9,798 nt of DNA from Armatimonadota bacterium (GTDB taxonomy: Bacteria; Sysuimicrobiota; Sysuimicrobiia; Sysuimicrobiales; JACQTN01): assembly GCA_016210785.1 (NCBI GenBank), contig JACQTN010000579.1, positions 1 to 9,798 on the forward strand, read 5' to 3'. Position 1 is the stretch's first letter. Every line of letters begins with the position of its first letter. Under the pieces are notes generated by a model. The model was not told where the DNA came from. It did not search any database and saw only the letters and a program-made list of their open reading frames with translations. Shown in pieces: positions 1-5,917 of this stretch. A program made the translations under genes and the position numbers.

Positions 1-1141
1 CCTCGCGCACCGCCAGCGCGTGCACCGCGTGCCCGGACTCATGCAGGATGGTGCGCAGGTCCCGGTCGAGGCCCACGGCGTTCATGAAGATGAAAGGCCA
101 GCGCGCCTCGGTCAGATCCTCCTGGTACCCGCCGGGCGCCTTTCCCTTCCGGCTCTCCACGTCCAGCAGCCCCTGGTCGCGCATGAAGCGGAACCATCCC
201 CCGAACTCAGGCGACACGCGCCGCAGGATCGCCTCCGTGCGATCGGCCAGCTCCTCCGCCCGCGCGAAGGGCCGGAGCGGCGGGTGCCCCAGCGGATCCA
301 CCTCCAGGTCCCACGGGCGCAGCGTGGAGACGCCCAGCAGGGCGCGGCGCTCCTCGTTGAGACGCTCGGCCAGCGGCACGAAGTGCGCCTCCACCGCGTC
401 GTGAAACTGGAGGCAATGCTCGGGGCCGTAGTCGAACCGCTCGTGGCGGCGGAAGATATAGTCGCGATAGGAGGCGAAGCCGGCGTTGCGGGCGATCTCC
501 ATCCGGATACCGCGCAGGTGGTCGAACAGGTCGCGCAGCGCCGCCACGTCCTGCAGCCGGCGCTGCACGCTGAGCCGCCAGGCCTCTTCCCGGGTGGCGC
601 GGAGTGGATCCTCCAGGAACGCGGCCATCTGCTGGATGGTGCGCTCCTCGCCCCGGTAGTGCACCGTCATGGCACCCATGATCTTCTGGTACCGCAGCTT
701 GGCCTCACTCTCCGAGACCTCCAGGGGCACATTCTCCTCCTGGTACAGCGCGGCCCGGTTCTCCACGCGGCGCTCCAGCACGGCATAGCGGGCCGGGAGG
801 CACCCCCGGTGCGGACTCTTCAGGTGCGCCAGATCGAGCCGGTGCATCAGCGGCTTGCACCGTGGTTCGATCTTCTGCACGAAGGCCAGGTAGGCACGCT
901 CCCGCTCCGGGTCGTCCGTCTGCGACGTCATGGCGATGTACTGTCGAGTCCGCTCCTGGTTAATCCAGGCCGCGAACTCGCTGCGGTCCACCAGCCACTG
1001 CTCCAGATCGGCGGGGGAAGCGGCGCGGCGGGCGAGCAGCGCGTGCCCCAGTCGCTCGATGTCCTCCCACCGCCCCGCGTCGGCGTCGGAGGGGACGAAC
1101 CGGCGTGGAAAGGTCTTGCGCGGATCGATCGCGGCAGCCAT
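1..1141 (-). CDS. M3-family oligoendopeptidase (PepF-like), partial
   Basis: This is a zinc metallopeptidase of the M3 (oligoendopeptidase F/thimet) family, which cleaves short peptides, usually in the cytoplasm. Reading leftward from an ATG at 1141, 380 codons are open up to the window edge. The zinc-binding HExxH motif appears as HESGH at residues 367-371 (bases 29-43), preceded by DLRTIL and followed by AVHALAVRE. M3B enzymes of about 550-600 residues carry this helix at a similar place, so the downstream glutamate ligand and C-terminal helical domain lie outside the window. The visible part is helix-rich, with motifs typical of the family such as MGAMTVHYRGEE and an ARNAGFASYRDY segment. 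The start is supported by a weak AGGGTG about 8 bases upstream, by a promoter-like pair 55-82 bases upstream and by the natural N-terminus MAAAIDPRKTFPRRFVPS. The family is clear; the exact substrate is not. No signal peptide is seen. Confidence 0.93.
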   Translation of the reverse strand, partial: MAAAIDPRKTFPRRFVPSDADAGRWEDIERLGHALLARRAASPADLEQWLVDRSEFAAWINQERTRQYIAMTSQTDDPERERAYLAFVQKIEPRCKPLMHRLDLAHLKSPHRGCLPARYAVLERRVENRAALYQEENVPLEVSESEAKLRYQKIMGAMTVHYRGEERTIQQMAAFLEDPLRATREEAWRLSVQRRLQDVAALRDLFDHLRGIRMEIARNAGFASYRDYIFRRHERFDYGPEHCLQFHDAVEAHFVPLAERLNEERRALLGVSTLRPWDLEVDPLGHPPLRPFARAEELADRTEAILRRVSPEFGGWFRFMRDQGLLDVESRKGKAPGGYQEDLTEARWPFIFMNAVGLDRDLRTILHESGHAVHALAVRE

Positions 1142-1195
1142 TGGTGGCACCCTGTGATGCGCGAGTGGTCGCAGGTCTGTCTCTTTATCTACTTC

Positions 1196-1223
1196 ATTAT
1201 CGTACAGGATGGCCGATTGTAAA
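1196..1223 (-). promoter_or_regulatory. sigma-70-like promoter for the M3 peptidase
   Basis: On the minus strand TTTACA (1223-1218, 5 of 6 to the -35 consensus) is followed after 16 bases by GATAAT (1201-1196, 5 of 6 to the -10 consensus). It lies in an AT-richer patch within otherwise GC-rich DNA. Transcription would start near 1189 and give a leader of roughly 48 bases before the ATG at 1141. This is inferred from sequence only. Confidence 0.55.
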
Positions 1224-1316
1224 GGATGACCCCACGGGCTTCCGCGAGGCCCGGCGGGACCCACCCGGCGGGCGCTGCCGGGGCAAAACCGCCTATCCTC
1301 CGCTGGACGGGTGTAC

Positions 1317-1322
1317 TATAAT
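1317..1322 (+). promoter_or_regulatory. possible -10 box ahead of the small gene at 1397
   Basis: A perfect TATAAT stands at 1317-1322, in DNA that is otherwise strongly GC-rich, 75 bases before the GTG at 1397. No good -35 hexamer lies 16-18 bases upstream, since the best-placed hexamer matches only 2 of 6. It would therefore need an activator, or it is chance. Confidence 0.3.
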
Positions 1323-1396
1323 GGATTGGGACGCGGCCTCACTCCGGGACCCCGGAACGGCTCCCGCAGGCGTACCACAGGAGGGTTTCAGACGGC

Positions 1397-1813
1397 GTGC
1401 GAGTCTTTGTGGACTGCCAGGGCTCTTTTCTCTATGTCAAAACCGACCAACCCCACCAGGCTGGCCCGCTGCTGCGCCGCCTGATGACGGTGCGCGGATG
1501 GCTGCCCATCGCCAGCGGGGAATGGCAGGTCCCTCTGCTCCCGCAGGCGTTTGAGGCGGTCATGTCCGGCATCGAGGCGGTGGAGGGTGAGATGGTGCTT
1601 GTTCCGGGGATGGCCAGGCGGGTCCAGGAGTGGCTGAACAAGCGGGAAGAATCCATGCGCCCCGCGTCCGGCCCCTCCACTGCCGGCGGCGGCCCCGCAG
1701 CCGGCGCTCCGGCGCCACGGAAACCAGCGGACGGCTCAGGCTCGGGGAGCACCGGCGACGCGGGCACGGTGGCCGCCAACCCCGCGGTGGCGTCGACCTC
1801 CGACACTCAGTAG
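1397..1813 (+). CDS. hypothetical protein with disordered C-terminal tail
   Basis: I do not recognise this 138-residue protein. The chosen start is GTG at 1397, with a purine-rich GGAGGG about 11 bases upstream. Residues 1-92 look like a compact mixed alpha/beta domain, beginning RVFVDCQGSFLYVKTDQP and including a GEWQVPLL strand and a helix ending in VQEWLNKREES. Residues 93-138 are a low-complexity tail rich in Gly, Ala, Pro, Ser and Thr that is probably unstructured. There is no signal peptide or membrane segment. The stop (1811-1813) lies beyond the stop of the convergent aldolase gene, so the two genes overlap tail to tail by 7 bases. The frame is favoured over others because the N-terminal domain has ordinary protein composition. 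The tail could partly reflect GC-rich sequence staying open by chance. Confidence 0.6.
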   Translation: MRVFVDCQGSFLYVKTDQPHQAGPLLRRLMTVRGWLPIASGEWQVPLLPQAFEAVMSGIEAVEGEMVLVPGMARRVQEWLNKREESMRPASGPSTAGGGPAAGAPAPRKPADGSGSGSTGDAGTVAANPAVASTSDTQ

Positions 1814-2865
1814 CGCCTGTACCAGTCCAGCCCGGCGCCGGCCAGCTCGATCTGTCCCTCAAAGCGCCGGTGGGTGTGCCACGCCACTGCCCGGCCGGCC
1901 GCGGCTTTCGAGCGCTCCAGGTTGTGCACGCCATCGGCAGCCAGACGGGCCTCCACTTCGGCCATGTCGGGATACGCGCCGAGCGCGTCCTGCCAGATCG
2001 CCCGCCCGCACAGGAAGCCGCTCGCCCCCGCCGCGCAGGCGATCTCCGCCTGCACCAGGAACTCCGCGATCCCAACCCCCGCGCTCAGCACGACCCACGG
2101 CGCCGCCGCGGCCTCGTCCAGATGCCGGCACGCGACGCGCACCGCGGACAGGTCGTAGACCGGCGGGCGCGTGCGCCCGTCGAAGGCGCCTCCGGAGAAC
2201 TCGCGCGTGTAGCGAAGGTCGGCCGGGAACTCCAGCTTGAGCAGGTCCACCCGGTACTCGTGGCGCGAGAACTCCTGCACCGTGCGCAAGGTCAAATCAG
2301 GCCTGGCCCGCGCGTAGTCGGGATCGTCGGCCTTCTGCCCGCCCAGCGGGTATATCACCACCTCCAGCAGGTAGGGCAGGTCCTCCGCCGCGCAAGCGTC
2401 GCCTGCGCTCCGCGCGACCTCCTGCTGGTGGCGGCGCGTCTGTGCCGAGGCGTCGGGGTGATAGTACAGGATCAACTTGACGGCGTTGCCGCCGGCCCGC
2501 TTCACCTTCTGCACCGACCACCCGTCCAGGAGCCGCGTGCGCCGCTCGCCGCTCCCTTCCTGCTCGTCATACGCCTCTTCCACCGCCAGCAGCAACCCCA
2601 CGTGCCCGGGGACGAGGGTGGCCGAGTACGGAAACCCGTAGATGGGATCGGTGAGGACGGCCGTGGCGTGGGGCGCCAGCACGCGGGTGAGCCGTGCCTT
2701 GACCGCGGCCATGTCCGCGCCGCTCACCTCCGCGGGCGGCCGGCCCGCCGCCCGGGCCAGCATCTGCCGGAGCGAACCGCGCTGGTCCACGGCGAGCATG
2801 AAGAAGCGGCCCGCCCCGTCGGCGAGGCGGGCCAGGTTGATGAGCTTGCCGGCGGAAAGTTCCAT
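1807..2865 (-). CDS. lacD: LacD-like class I (tagatose-bisphosphate type) aldolase
   Basis: This is a 352-residue aldolase of the LacD family, which splits tagatose 1,6-bisphosphate into glyceraldehyde 3-phosphate and dihydroxyacetone phosphate through a Schiff-base lysine. Family landmarks run in order. They are AVDQRGS (25-31, with Asp27), LTDPIYGFP (71-79), GGNAVKLILYYHPD (125-138, with Lys130), EDLPYLLEV (161-169, with Glu168), VDLLKLEFP (206-214, with the presumed Schiff-base Lys210), LSAGV (260-264) and GFLCGRAIWQ (283-292, phosphate binding). These match from memory the spacing of the streptococcal enzyme's Asp27, Lys125, Glu163 and Lys205. The start at 2865 has a strong GGAAGAAGG 5 bases upstream. 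The frame stays open to 3042 but that extension resembles nothing and lacks such a site. There is no lac or tagatose operon beside it, so the physiological sugar may differ; related enzymes act on sulfosugar or other ketose phosphates. Confidence 0.9.
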   Translation of the reverse strand: MELSAGKLINLARLADGAGRFFMLAVDQRGSLRQMLARAAGRPPAEVSGADMAAVKARLTRVLAPHATAVLTDPIYGFPYSATLVPGHVGLLLAVEEAYDEQEGSGERRTRLLDGWSVQKVKRAGGNAVKLILYYHPDASAQTRRHQQEVARSAGDACAAEDLPYLLEVVIYPLGGQKADDPDYARARPDLTLRTVQEFSRHEYRVDLLKLEFPADLRYTREFSGGAFDGRTRPPVYDLSAVRVACRHLDEAAAAPWVVLSAGVGIAEFLVQAEIACAAGASGFLCGRAIWQDALGAYPDMAEVEARLAADGVHNLERSKAAAGRAVAWHTHRRFEGQIELAGAGLDWYRRY

Positions 2866-2937
2866 CGGTGCCTTCTTCCCCGGGGCGCATGCACTCTGTG
2901 GCGAACCCCGCCCGGCGCGCGCCAGGCGTCCCGGGCG

Positions 2938-2959
2938 GCGCAGGGAAGCGTCCCTGCGC
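2938..2959. repeat. 9-bp inverted repeat in the aldolase/dehydratase gap
   Basis: GCGCAGGGA (2938-2946) and TCCCTGCGC (2951-2959) are perfect reverse complements with a 4-base AGCG centre. They lie 73 bases upstream of the aldolase start and 77 bases upstream of the dehydratase start, in the middle of a divergent gap. The repeat could be an operator for both genes or a hairpin in the aldolase leader. No T-run follows on either strand. Confidence 0.4.
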
Positions 2960-2980
2960 GTCGAAAACCTCAGGCCAGCT

Positions 2981-3009
2981 TTGATTCCCGCGCCCCGTGG
3001 GCGTATCGT
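2981..3009 (+). promoter_or_regulatory. weak promoter candidate for the dehydratase
   Basis: TTGATT (2981-2986) and TATCGT (3004-3009) are separated by 17 bases; each matches 4 of 6 consensus positions. Transcription would begin near 3016, leaving about 20 bases before the ATG at 3036. That would exclude the in-frame GTG at 2997 as a start. Confidence 0.3.
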
Positions 3010-3035
3010 ACCGGGCGTACCCATCGGTGTCAAGG

Positions 3036-4001
3036 ATGGCACAAACCCTGCTCACGCTGGACGACATCGTCGCCGCCCGCCGCGCGACCGCCAGCCGCCT
3101 GCACCGCACCCCGATGCTGCGGTCCTCCACGCTGGCCGCCATGACGGGGACGGACTTGCTCCTCAAGGCGGAGTGCTTTCAAAAGACCGGATCGTTCAAG
3201 CCGCGGGGCGTGCTCAACAAGATCCGCCACCTGTCGCCGGAAGAGAAGCAGCGAGGGCTCATCACCTTCTCCGCCGGCAACCACGCCCAGGCGGTGGCAT
3301 ACGCCGCGGCGGCGGAAGGCATCCCCGCCACGGTGGTGATGCCCGCGGCCGCCGTACGCAGCAAGGTGGAGGCGGCGCGCGGGTACGGGGCAGAAGTGGT
3401 GCTGCACGGAGAGATGACGCAGATCTTCGCCCGGGCAGAGGAACTGCGCCGGGAACGCAACCTCACCTTCGTCCATCCCTTCGACGACCCGATCGTCATC
3501 GCCGGCCAGGGCACCGTCGGCCTCGAGATCCTCGACGAGGTCCCAGACCTGCGGGTGGCCGTCGTGCCCGTGGGAGGCGGCGGGTTGATCTCGGGCATCG
3601 CCGCGGCCCTCAAGCTCTCCCGGCCCGACGTGCGCGTGTACGGCGTGGAACCCATGACCGCCGCGGCCATGGCGCAGAGCCTGGCCGCGGGCCGCCCGGT
3701 CCGGCTGGAGCAGGTGCGAACCGTGGCGGACGGTCTGGCCGCCCCGTTTGCCGGGGAGCACACCTACGCTCTGGTGTCGCGCTTCGTGGACGGCATCATC
3801 ACCGTGCCGGACGACGCCATCGTGCGCGCCATGCGCCTGGTGATGGAGCGGTGCAAGGTGGTGGTGGAGCCGGCGGGGGCGGCCGGCGTCGCGGCGTTGC
3901 TCTCCGGGCAGATCCCGGAGGCGCGGGGGGCGCGCACGGTCTGCGTCCTCAGCGGCGGCAACGTGGACCTGGACCAGTTGCGCACCCTGCTCGGCGCCTG
4001 A
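3036..4001 (+). CDS. PLP-dependent threonine/serine dehydratase
   Basis: This is a 321-residue fold-type II PLP enzyme of the threonine dehydratase/serine racemase group, deaminating L-threonine to 2-oxobutyrate or L-serine to pyruvate. Visible motifs are the PLP lysine loop TGSFKPRG (51-58, Lys55), the substrate loop SAGNHAQ (79-85), the glycine-rich phosphate cup VGGGGL (179-184), VVVEPAGAAG (275-284) and the C-terminal SGGN (306-309). It ends directly after the catalytic domain, with no ACT regulatory domain. It therefore resembles short catabolic or racemase-type members more than the feedback-inhibited biosynthetic IlvA. The ATG at 3036 fits the usual N-terminus (LTLDDIVAARRA), although its ribosome site is poor. 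In-frame GTG codons at 2997 and 3027 are alternatives. The gene is divergent from the aldolase. No isoleucine-pathway gene is adjacent, so the physiological role is open. Confidence 0.93.
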   Translation: MAQTLLTLDDIVAARRATASRLHRTPMLRSSTLAAMTGTDLLLKAECFQKTGSFKPRGVLNKIRHLSPEEKQRGLITFSAGNHAQAVAYAAAAEGIPATVVMPAAAVRSKVEAARGYGAEVVLHGEMTQIFARAEELRRERNLTFVHPFDDPIVIAGQGTVGLEILDEVPDLRVAVVPVGGGGLISGIAAALKLSRPDVRVYGVEPMTAAAMAQSLAAGRPVRLEQVRTVADGLAAPFAGEHTYALVSRFVDGIITVPDDAIVRAMRLVMERCKVVVEPAGAAGVAALLSGQIPEARGARTVCVLSGGNVDLDQLRTLLGA

Positions 4002-4023
4002 CGGCGCGGGACCGCAGCCCGAG

Positions 4024-4039
4024 CGGGTGTACGCGCCCG
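4024..4039 (+). terminator. possible short hairpin terminator after the dehydratase
   Basis: CGGGTG (4024-4029) pairs with CGCCCG (4034-4039), including one G-U pair, around a TACG loop. It starts 22 bases after the dehydratase stop. There is no T-run after it, so terminator function is only suggested by position. Confidence 0.25.
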
Positions 4040-4054
4040 GGCCGAACGTGCGTG

Positions 4055-4084
4055 TTGCCTTGAGAAGGCTGCGGTGTGTAGAAT
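4055..4084 (+). promoter_or_regulatory. promoter candidate, distal, for the secreted protein
   Basis: TTGCCT (4055-4060, 4 of 6) and TAGAAT (4079-4084, 5 of 6) are separated by 18 bases. The -10 element continues into an AT-rich AGAATAAATG, which stands out in this GC-rich window. It lies about 180 bases upstream of the likely translation start. Confidence 0.35.
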
Positions 4085-4131
4085 AAATGTCTGAGGCGGC
4101 GATCCGGGTCCGCGGGGTGTGAAGCATTTCA

Positions 4132-4159
4132 TTGACGGCGCCGCGGCGCGGATAATAAT
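4132..4159 (+). promoter_or_regulatory. promoter candidate, proximal, for the secreted protein
   Basis: TTGACG (4132-4137, 5 of 6) and AATAAT (4154-4159, 5 of 6) are separated by 16 bases. An overlapping GATAAT at 4151-4156 is also possible but only 13 bases away. This is the best promoter-like pair in the window. It would start RNA near 4166, immediately before a run of predicted hairpins. Confidence 0.5.
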
Positions 4160-4167
4160 GGGAGGTG

Positions 4168-4273
4168 GGCCTGAAATACGAAGGCCGGTCTCCAACGTTC
4201 TTGGGAGTGGGGTCAAGCCCACAGGGGATGTAGCCGATAACATCGCAGTATGAGGACGGGTCTGGTGACGACC
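4168..4273 (+). promoter_or_regulatory. hairpin-rich 5' leader, candidate structured RNA
   Basis: Five short hairpins follow one another between the proximal promoter and the coding region. They are GGCCT/AGGCC (4168-4172 with 4182-4186), CTCCAA/TTGGGAG (4190-4195 with 4201-4207, one bulge), GTGGG/CCCAC (4207-4211 with 4218-4222), GATGT/ACATC (4227-4231 with 4240-4244) and GGTC/GACC (4259-4262 with 4270-4273). The last overlaps the GTG start at 4265 and ends directly before the ATG at 4274, so it could hide the initiation region. I could not match the leader to any riboswitch class I know (TPP, FMN, cobalamin, SAM, glycine, cyclic di-GMP and others were considered by motif). Short stems do occur by chance in GC-rich DNA, so this remains a hypothesis. 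Confidence 0.35.
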
Positions 4274-5086
4274 ATGGAGATACGCGTCTTGGCAACCGCC
4301 GCAATCCTGGCGCTGGCCCTGGCCGGCGTGCCCGCGCACGCCCAGGGCCCGAGCGTGGATCAGCTCCTGGAACGCGTCTTCGACGCGGGGCAGCGGCAGC
4401 CCACCGAGTTCAGCTCGGAGTTCTCCGCGGACCTGACGCTCCGGGCGCCGCTGGGCACCTTCGTGGCGCAGGGCCAGGGCACCTACGTGCAGTGGCGCCG
4501 GCCGGGCGAGAAGACGCGGCAGAGGGTGGTCGTCACCAAGCTGGACGTGCCGTTCCTGCTGCGCCCGTTCCAGGGCTATCTGAAGAAGTTCATCGGCGAG
4601 AAGGTGGAGGGGCAGGTGGAGCAGGGCAACGTGCTCAACGAGCACGACGTTTTCCTGCTGGACGAGAAGGCGGGCGACCTGTGGGTGCTGGCCGGGGTGC
4701 GGCACGACATCGTCGGCGACTTCATGAAGAAGTACGGCCGGCAGAGTGATGTGAAGGACCGGCTGGCCCGGCGCGCCATCGCCAAGTGGATGTACACGCG
4801 GATGCGCAGCCAGATCGTGAAGCCGGGCGGGCCGTATGTCTTCCAGGCCACGATAGACTCGGAGGGCAACATCCGCGACCTCCTCCTGCAGTACGACTGG
4901 GGCCCCGTGCGCACCAAGATCGACTACGTCAAGATCAGGGGCAACACGGTATGGGAGAAGGTGGTCGTGGACTCCATGACGGTGCTGGGCGATTGGGGCC
5001 GGATCGAGGGCCTGCTGAACATGCGGTTCTCCAACTTCTGCTTCAACAACTGCGTCAAGCCGGAGCTGGTCTCCAAGACAAACTGA
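4265..5086 (+). CDS. secreted protein, possible LolA-like fold
   Basis: This 273-residue protein is predicted to be exported. After the GTG start come an Arg at residue 7, a hydrophobic stretch (8-22) and a signal-peptidase-like site PAHA before Gln27. There is no lipobox cysteine, so it is probably soluble outside the inner membrane. The mature part starts with a helix (SVDQLLERVFDAGQ) and then long amphipathic strands such as FSADLTLRAPLGTFVAQGQG and TYVQWRRPGEKTRQRVVV. This resembles outer-membrane lipoprotein-sorting (LolA-type) beta-sheet proteins, but I rate that as a weak analogy. The C-terminus has two close cysteines (NFCFNNC) that could form a disulfide. GTG 4265 was chosen because GAGG lies 9 bases upstream. 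ATG 4274 also gives a good signal peptide, and ATG 4250 is a less likely start. The gene stands alone after a long leader and converges on the next gene. Confidence 0.8.
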   Translation: MTTMEIRVLATAAILALALAGVPAHAQGPSVDQLLERVFDAGQRQPTEFSSEFSADLTLRAPLGTFVAQGQGTYVQWRRPGEKTRQRVVVTKLDVPFLLRPFQGYLKKFIGEKVEGQVEQGNVLNEHDVFLLDEKAGDLWVLAGVRHDIVGDFMKKYGRQSDVKDRLARRAIAKWMYTRMRSQIVKPGGPYVFQATIDSEGNIRDLLLQYDWGPVRTKIDYVKIRGNTVWEKVVVDSMTVLGDWGRIEGLLNMRFSNFCFNNCVKPELVSKTN

Positions 5087-5089
5087 GTC

Positions 5090-5914
5090 TTATGACGGCG
5101 CGCTGGTTCGGGACCAGCGCGCCGTCGTCCATCTGATGTACTGGTGGGAGAGGATCGTGAGCGGCTTGCGCGCCAGGGGAAACTCTTCCGCCAGGAAGCC
5201 CAGTACCCGGTCGAGCCTGGCCTCCCTGGCCTCCGGCCGCTCGCTGGCCAGCCGGTAGAAACGCCGCCCCTCTTCCTCGTACTCTTCCAGGCTGGCCACA
5301 CGCCCGCGCGGGACCATGCCCGCCATTCCCCGCCGGGAGATGCTCAGCGCGCCCCCCGCGTACTCCGGAAAGACGCCGCTGGTGAATAAGGCGATGTCGG
5401 CGATGCGCCGGTAAACCGGGAAGCGCGCCGCCTCCTCCACCAGCCCCGCCAGCTCCACCATGTCCTCCAGGCTGAGGTCGCAGAAGCGCCGGCGCACCAG
5501 CCGGCTACCCCGGCGGTGCACCAGGGTCCAGGTGTTGACGCGCGTGAAGGAGGCAAGCAGGTCGGTGAGGTAGTCGAGCACTTTGCGGTCCTCCAGCACC
5601 TGGCTGACGCGGGAGGCATCGAAGACCGGCACCGTCTCGGTCATCCCCACCCGCTCCATGGTGTAGGGCCGGTCCCGCAGGTCGCGCTGCACCCGCCGCA
5701 GGAGGATGGTGAAGAGCAGGCGCGGCGAGATCCGAACCAGAACCTCCTCGTCCTCCAGGATGCGCCGCAAGAGGCGCTCGTCGTCCAGCAACGGCTCGAC
5801 GAGGTCCGCCTTGTCCAGCAGCAGCCGCACCACGTGGTCGCGGTCCTGCCGCCGGTCGGCCACCGTCTCCACGATGAAGCGGACATCGTCCTCGGTGAAC
5901 CTGACCTCGTCCAT
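5090..5914 (-). CDS. hypothetical helical protein coupled to the aminotransferase
   Basis: I do not recognise this 274-residue protein. It appears cytoplasmic and mainly helical, with no signal peptide or convincing membrane span. Residues 1-60 are highly charged and acidic (FTEDDVRFIVETVADRR, LLDDERLLRRILEDEE). A hydrophobic/basic helix follows at 63-80 (SPRLLFTILLRRVQRDLR). The central part has DASRVSQVLEDRKVLDYLTDLL, then RRIADIALFTSGVFPEYAGG at about 169-188, and an EEYEEEGRRFYRLA segment near 210-223. The last 12 residues are encoded by the terminator-like hairpin and look like read-through rather than part of a domain. The ATG is 3 bases after the aminotransferase stop, with GGAGG inside the end of that gene, so the two are probably translated together. 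The reading frame has normal codon use. No function is proposed. Confidence 0.8.
   Translation of the reverse strand: MDEVRFTEDDVRFIVETVADRRQDRDHVVRLLLDKADLVEPLLDDERLLRRILEDEEVLVRISPRLLFTILLRRVQRDLRDRPYTMERVGMTETVPVFDASRVSQVLEDRKVLDYLTDLLASFTRVNTWTLVHRRGSRLVRRRFCDLSLEDMVELAGLVEEAARFPVYRRIADIALFTSGVFPEYAGGALSISRRGMAGMVPRGRVASLEEYEEEGRRFYRLASERPEAREARLDRVLGFLAEEFPLARKPLTILSHQYIRWTTARWSRTSAPS
5094..5126. terminator. perfect 14-bp hairpin between convergent genes
   Basis: The arms GACGGCGCGCTGGT (5094-5107) and ACCAGCGCGCCGTC (5113-5126) pair perfectly around a 5-base loop (TCGGG). The hairpin begins 8 bases after the stop of the secreted-protein gene and overlaps the last dozen codons of the convergent gene. 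Position and stability suggest a bidirectional terminator. No T-run follows on either strand, which is common in high-GC genomes. Confidence 0.65.
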
Positions 5915-5917
5915 CCC

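Noticed and set aside
20..1222. A long rightward open frame of 400 codons
   Set aside because: It lies opposite the M3 peptidase, whose frame contains HESGH and family sequence. The rightward translation is low-complexity and resembles nothing.
1630..3144. A 504-codon rightward open frame opposite the aldolase
   Set aside because: The leftward frame has all LacD landmarks, and the rightward one is a GC-rich shadow.
2642..4063. A 473-codon rightward open frame across the aldolase/dehydratase region
   Set aside because: It is out of frame with the dehydratase, which has clear PLP motifs, and its product is Arg/Gly/Ala low-complexity.
4119..4253. A short rightward open frame (GTG 4119 or ATG 4158) ending at TGA 4251, overlapping ATG 4250
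   Set aside because: It has no ribosome site and many codons rare in this genome (ATA three times, CGA, AGG, GTA). Only about 57% of its third positions are G or C, so a non-coding leader fits better.
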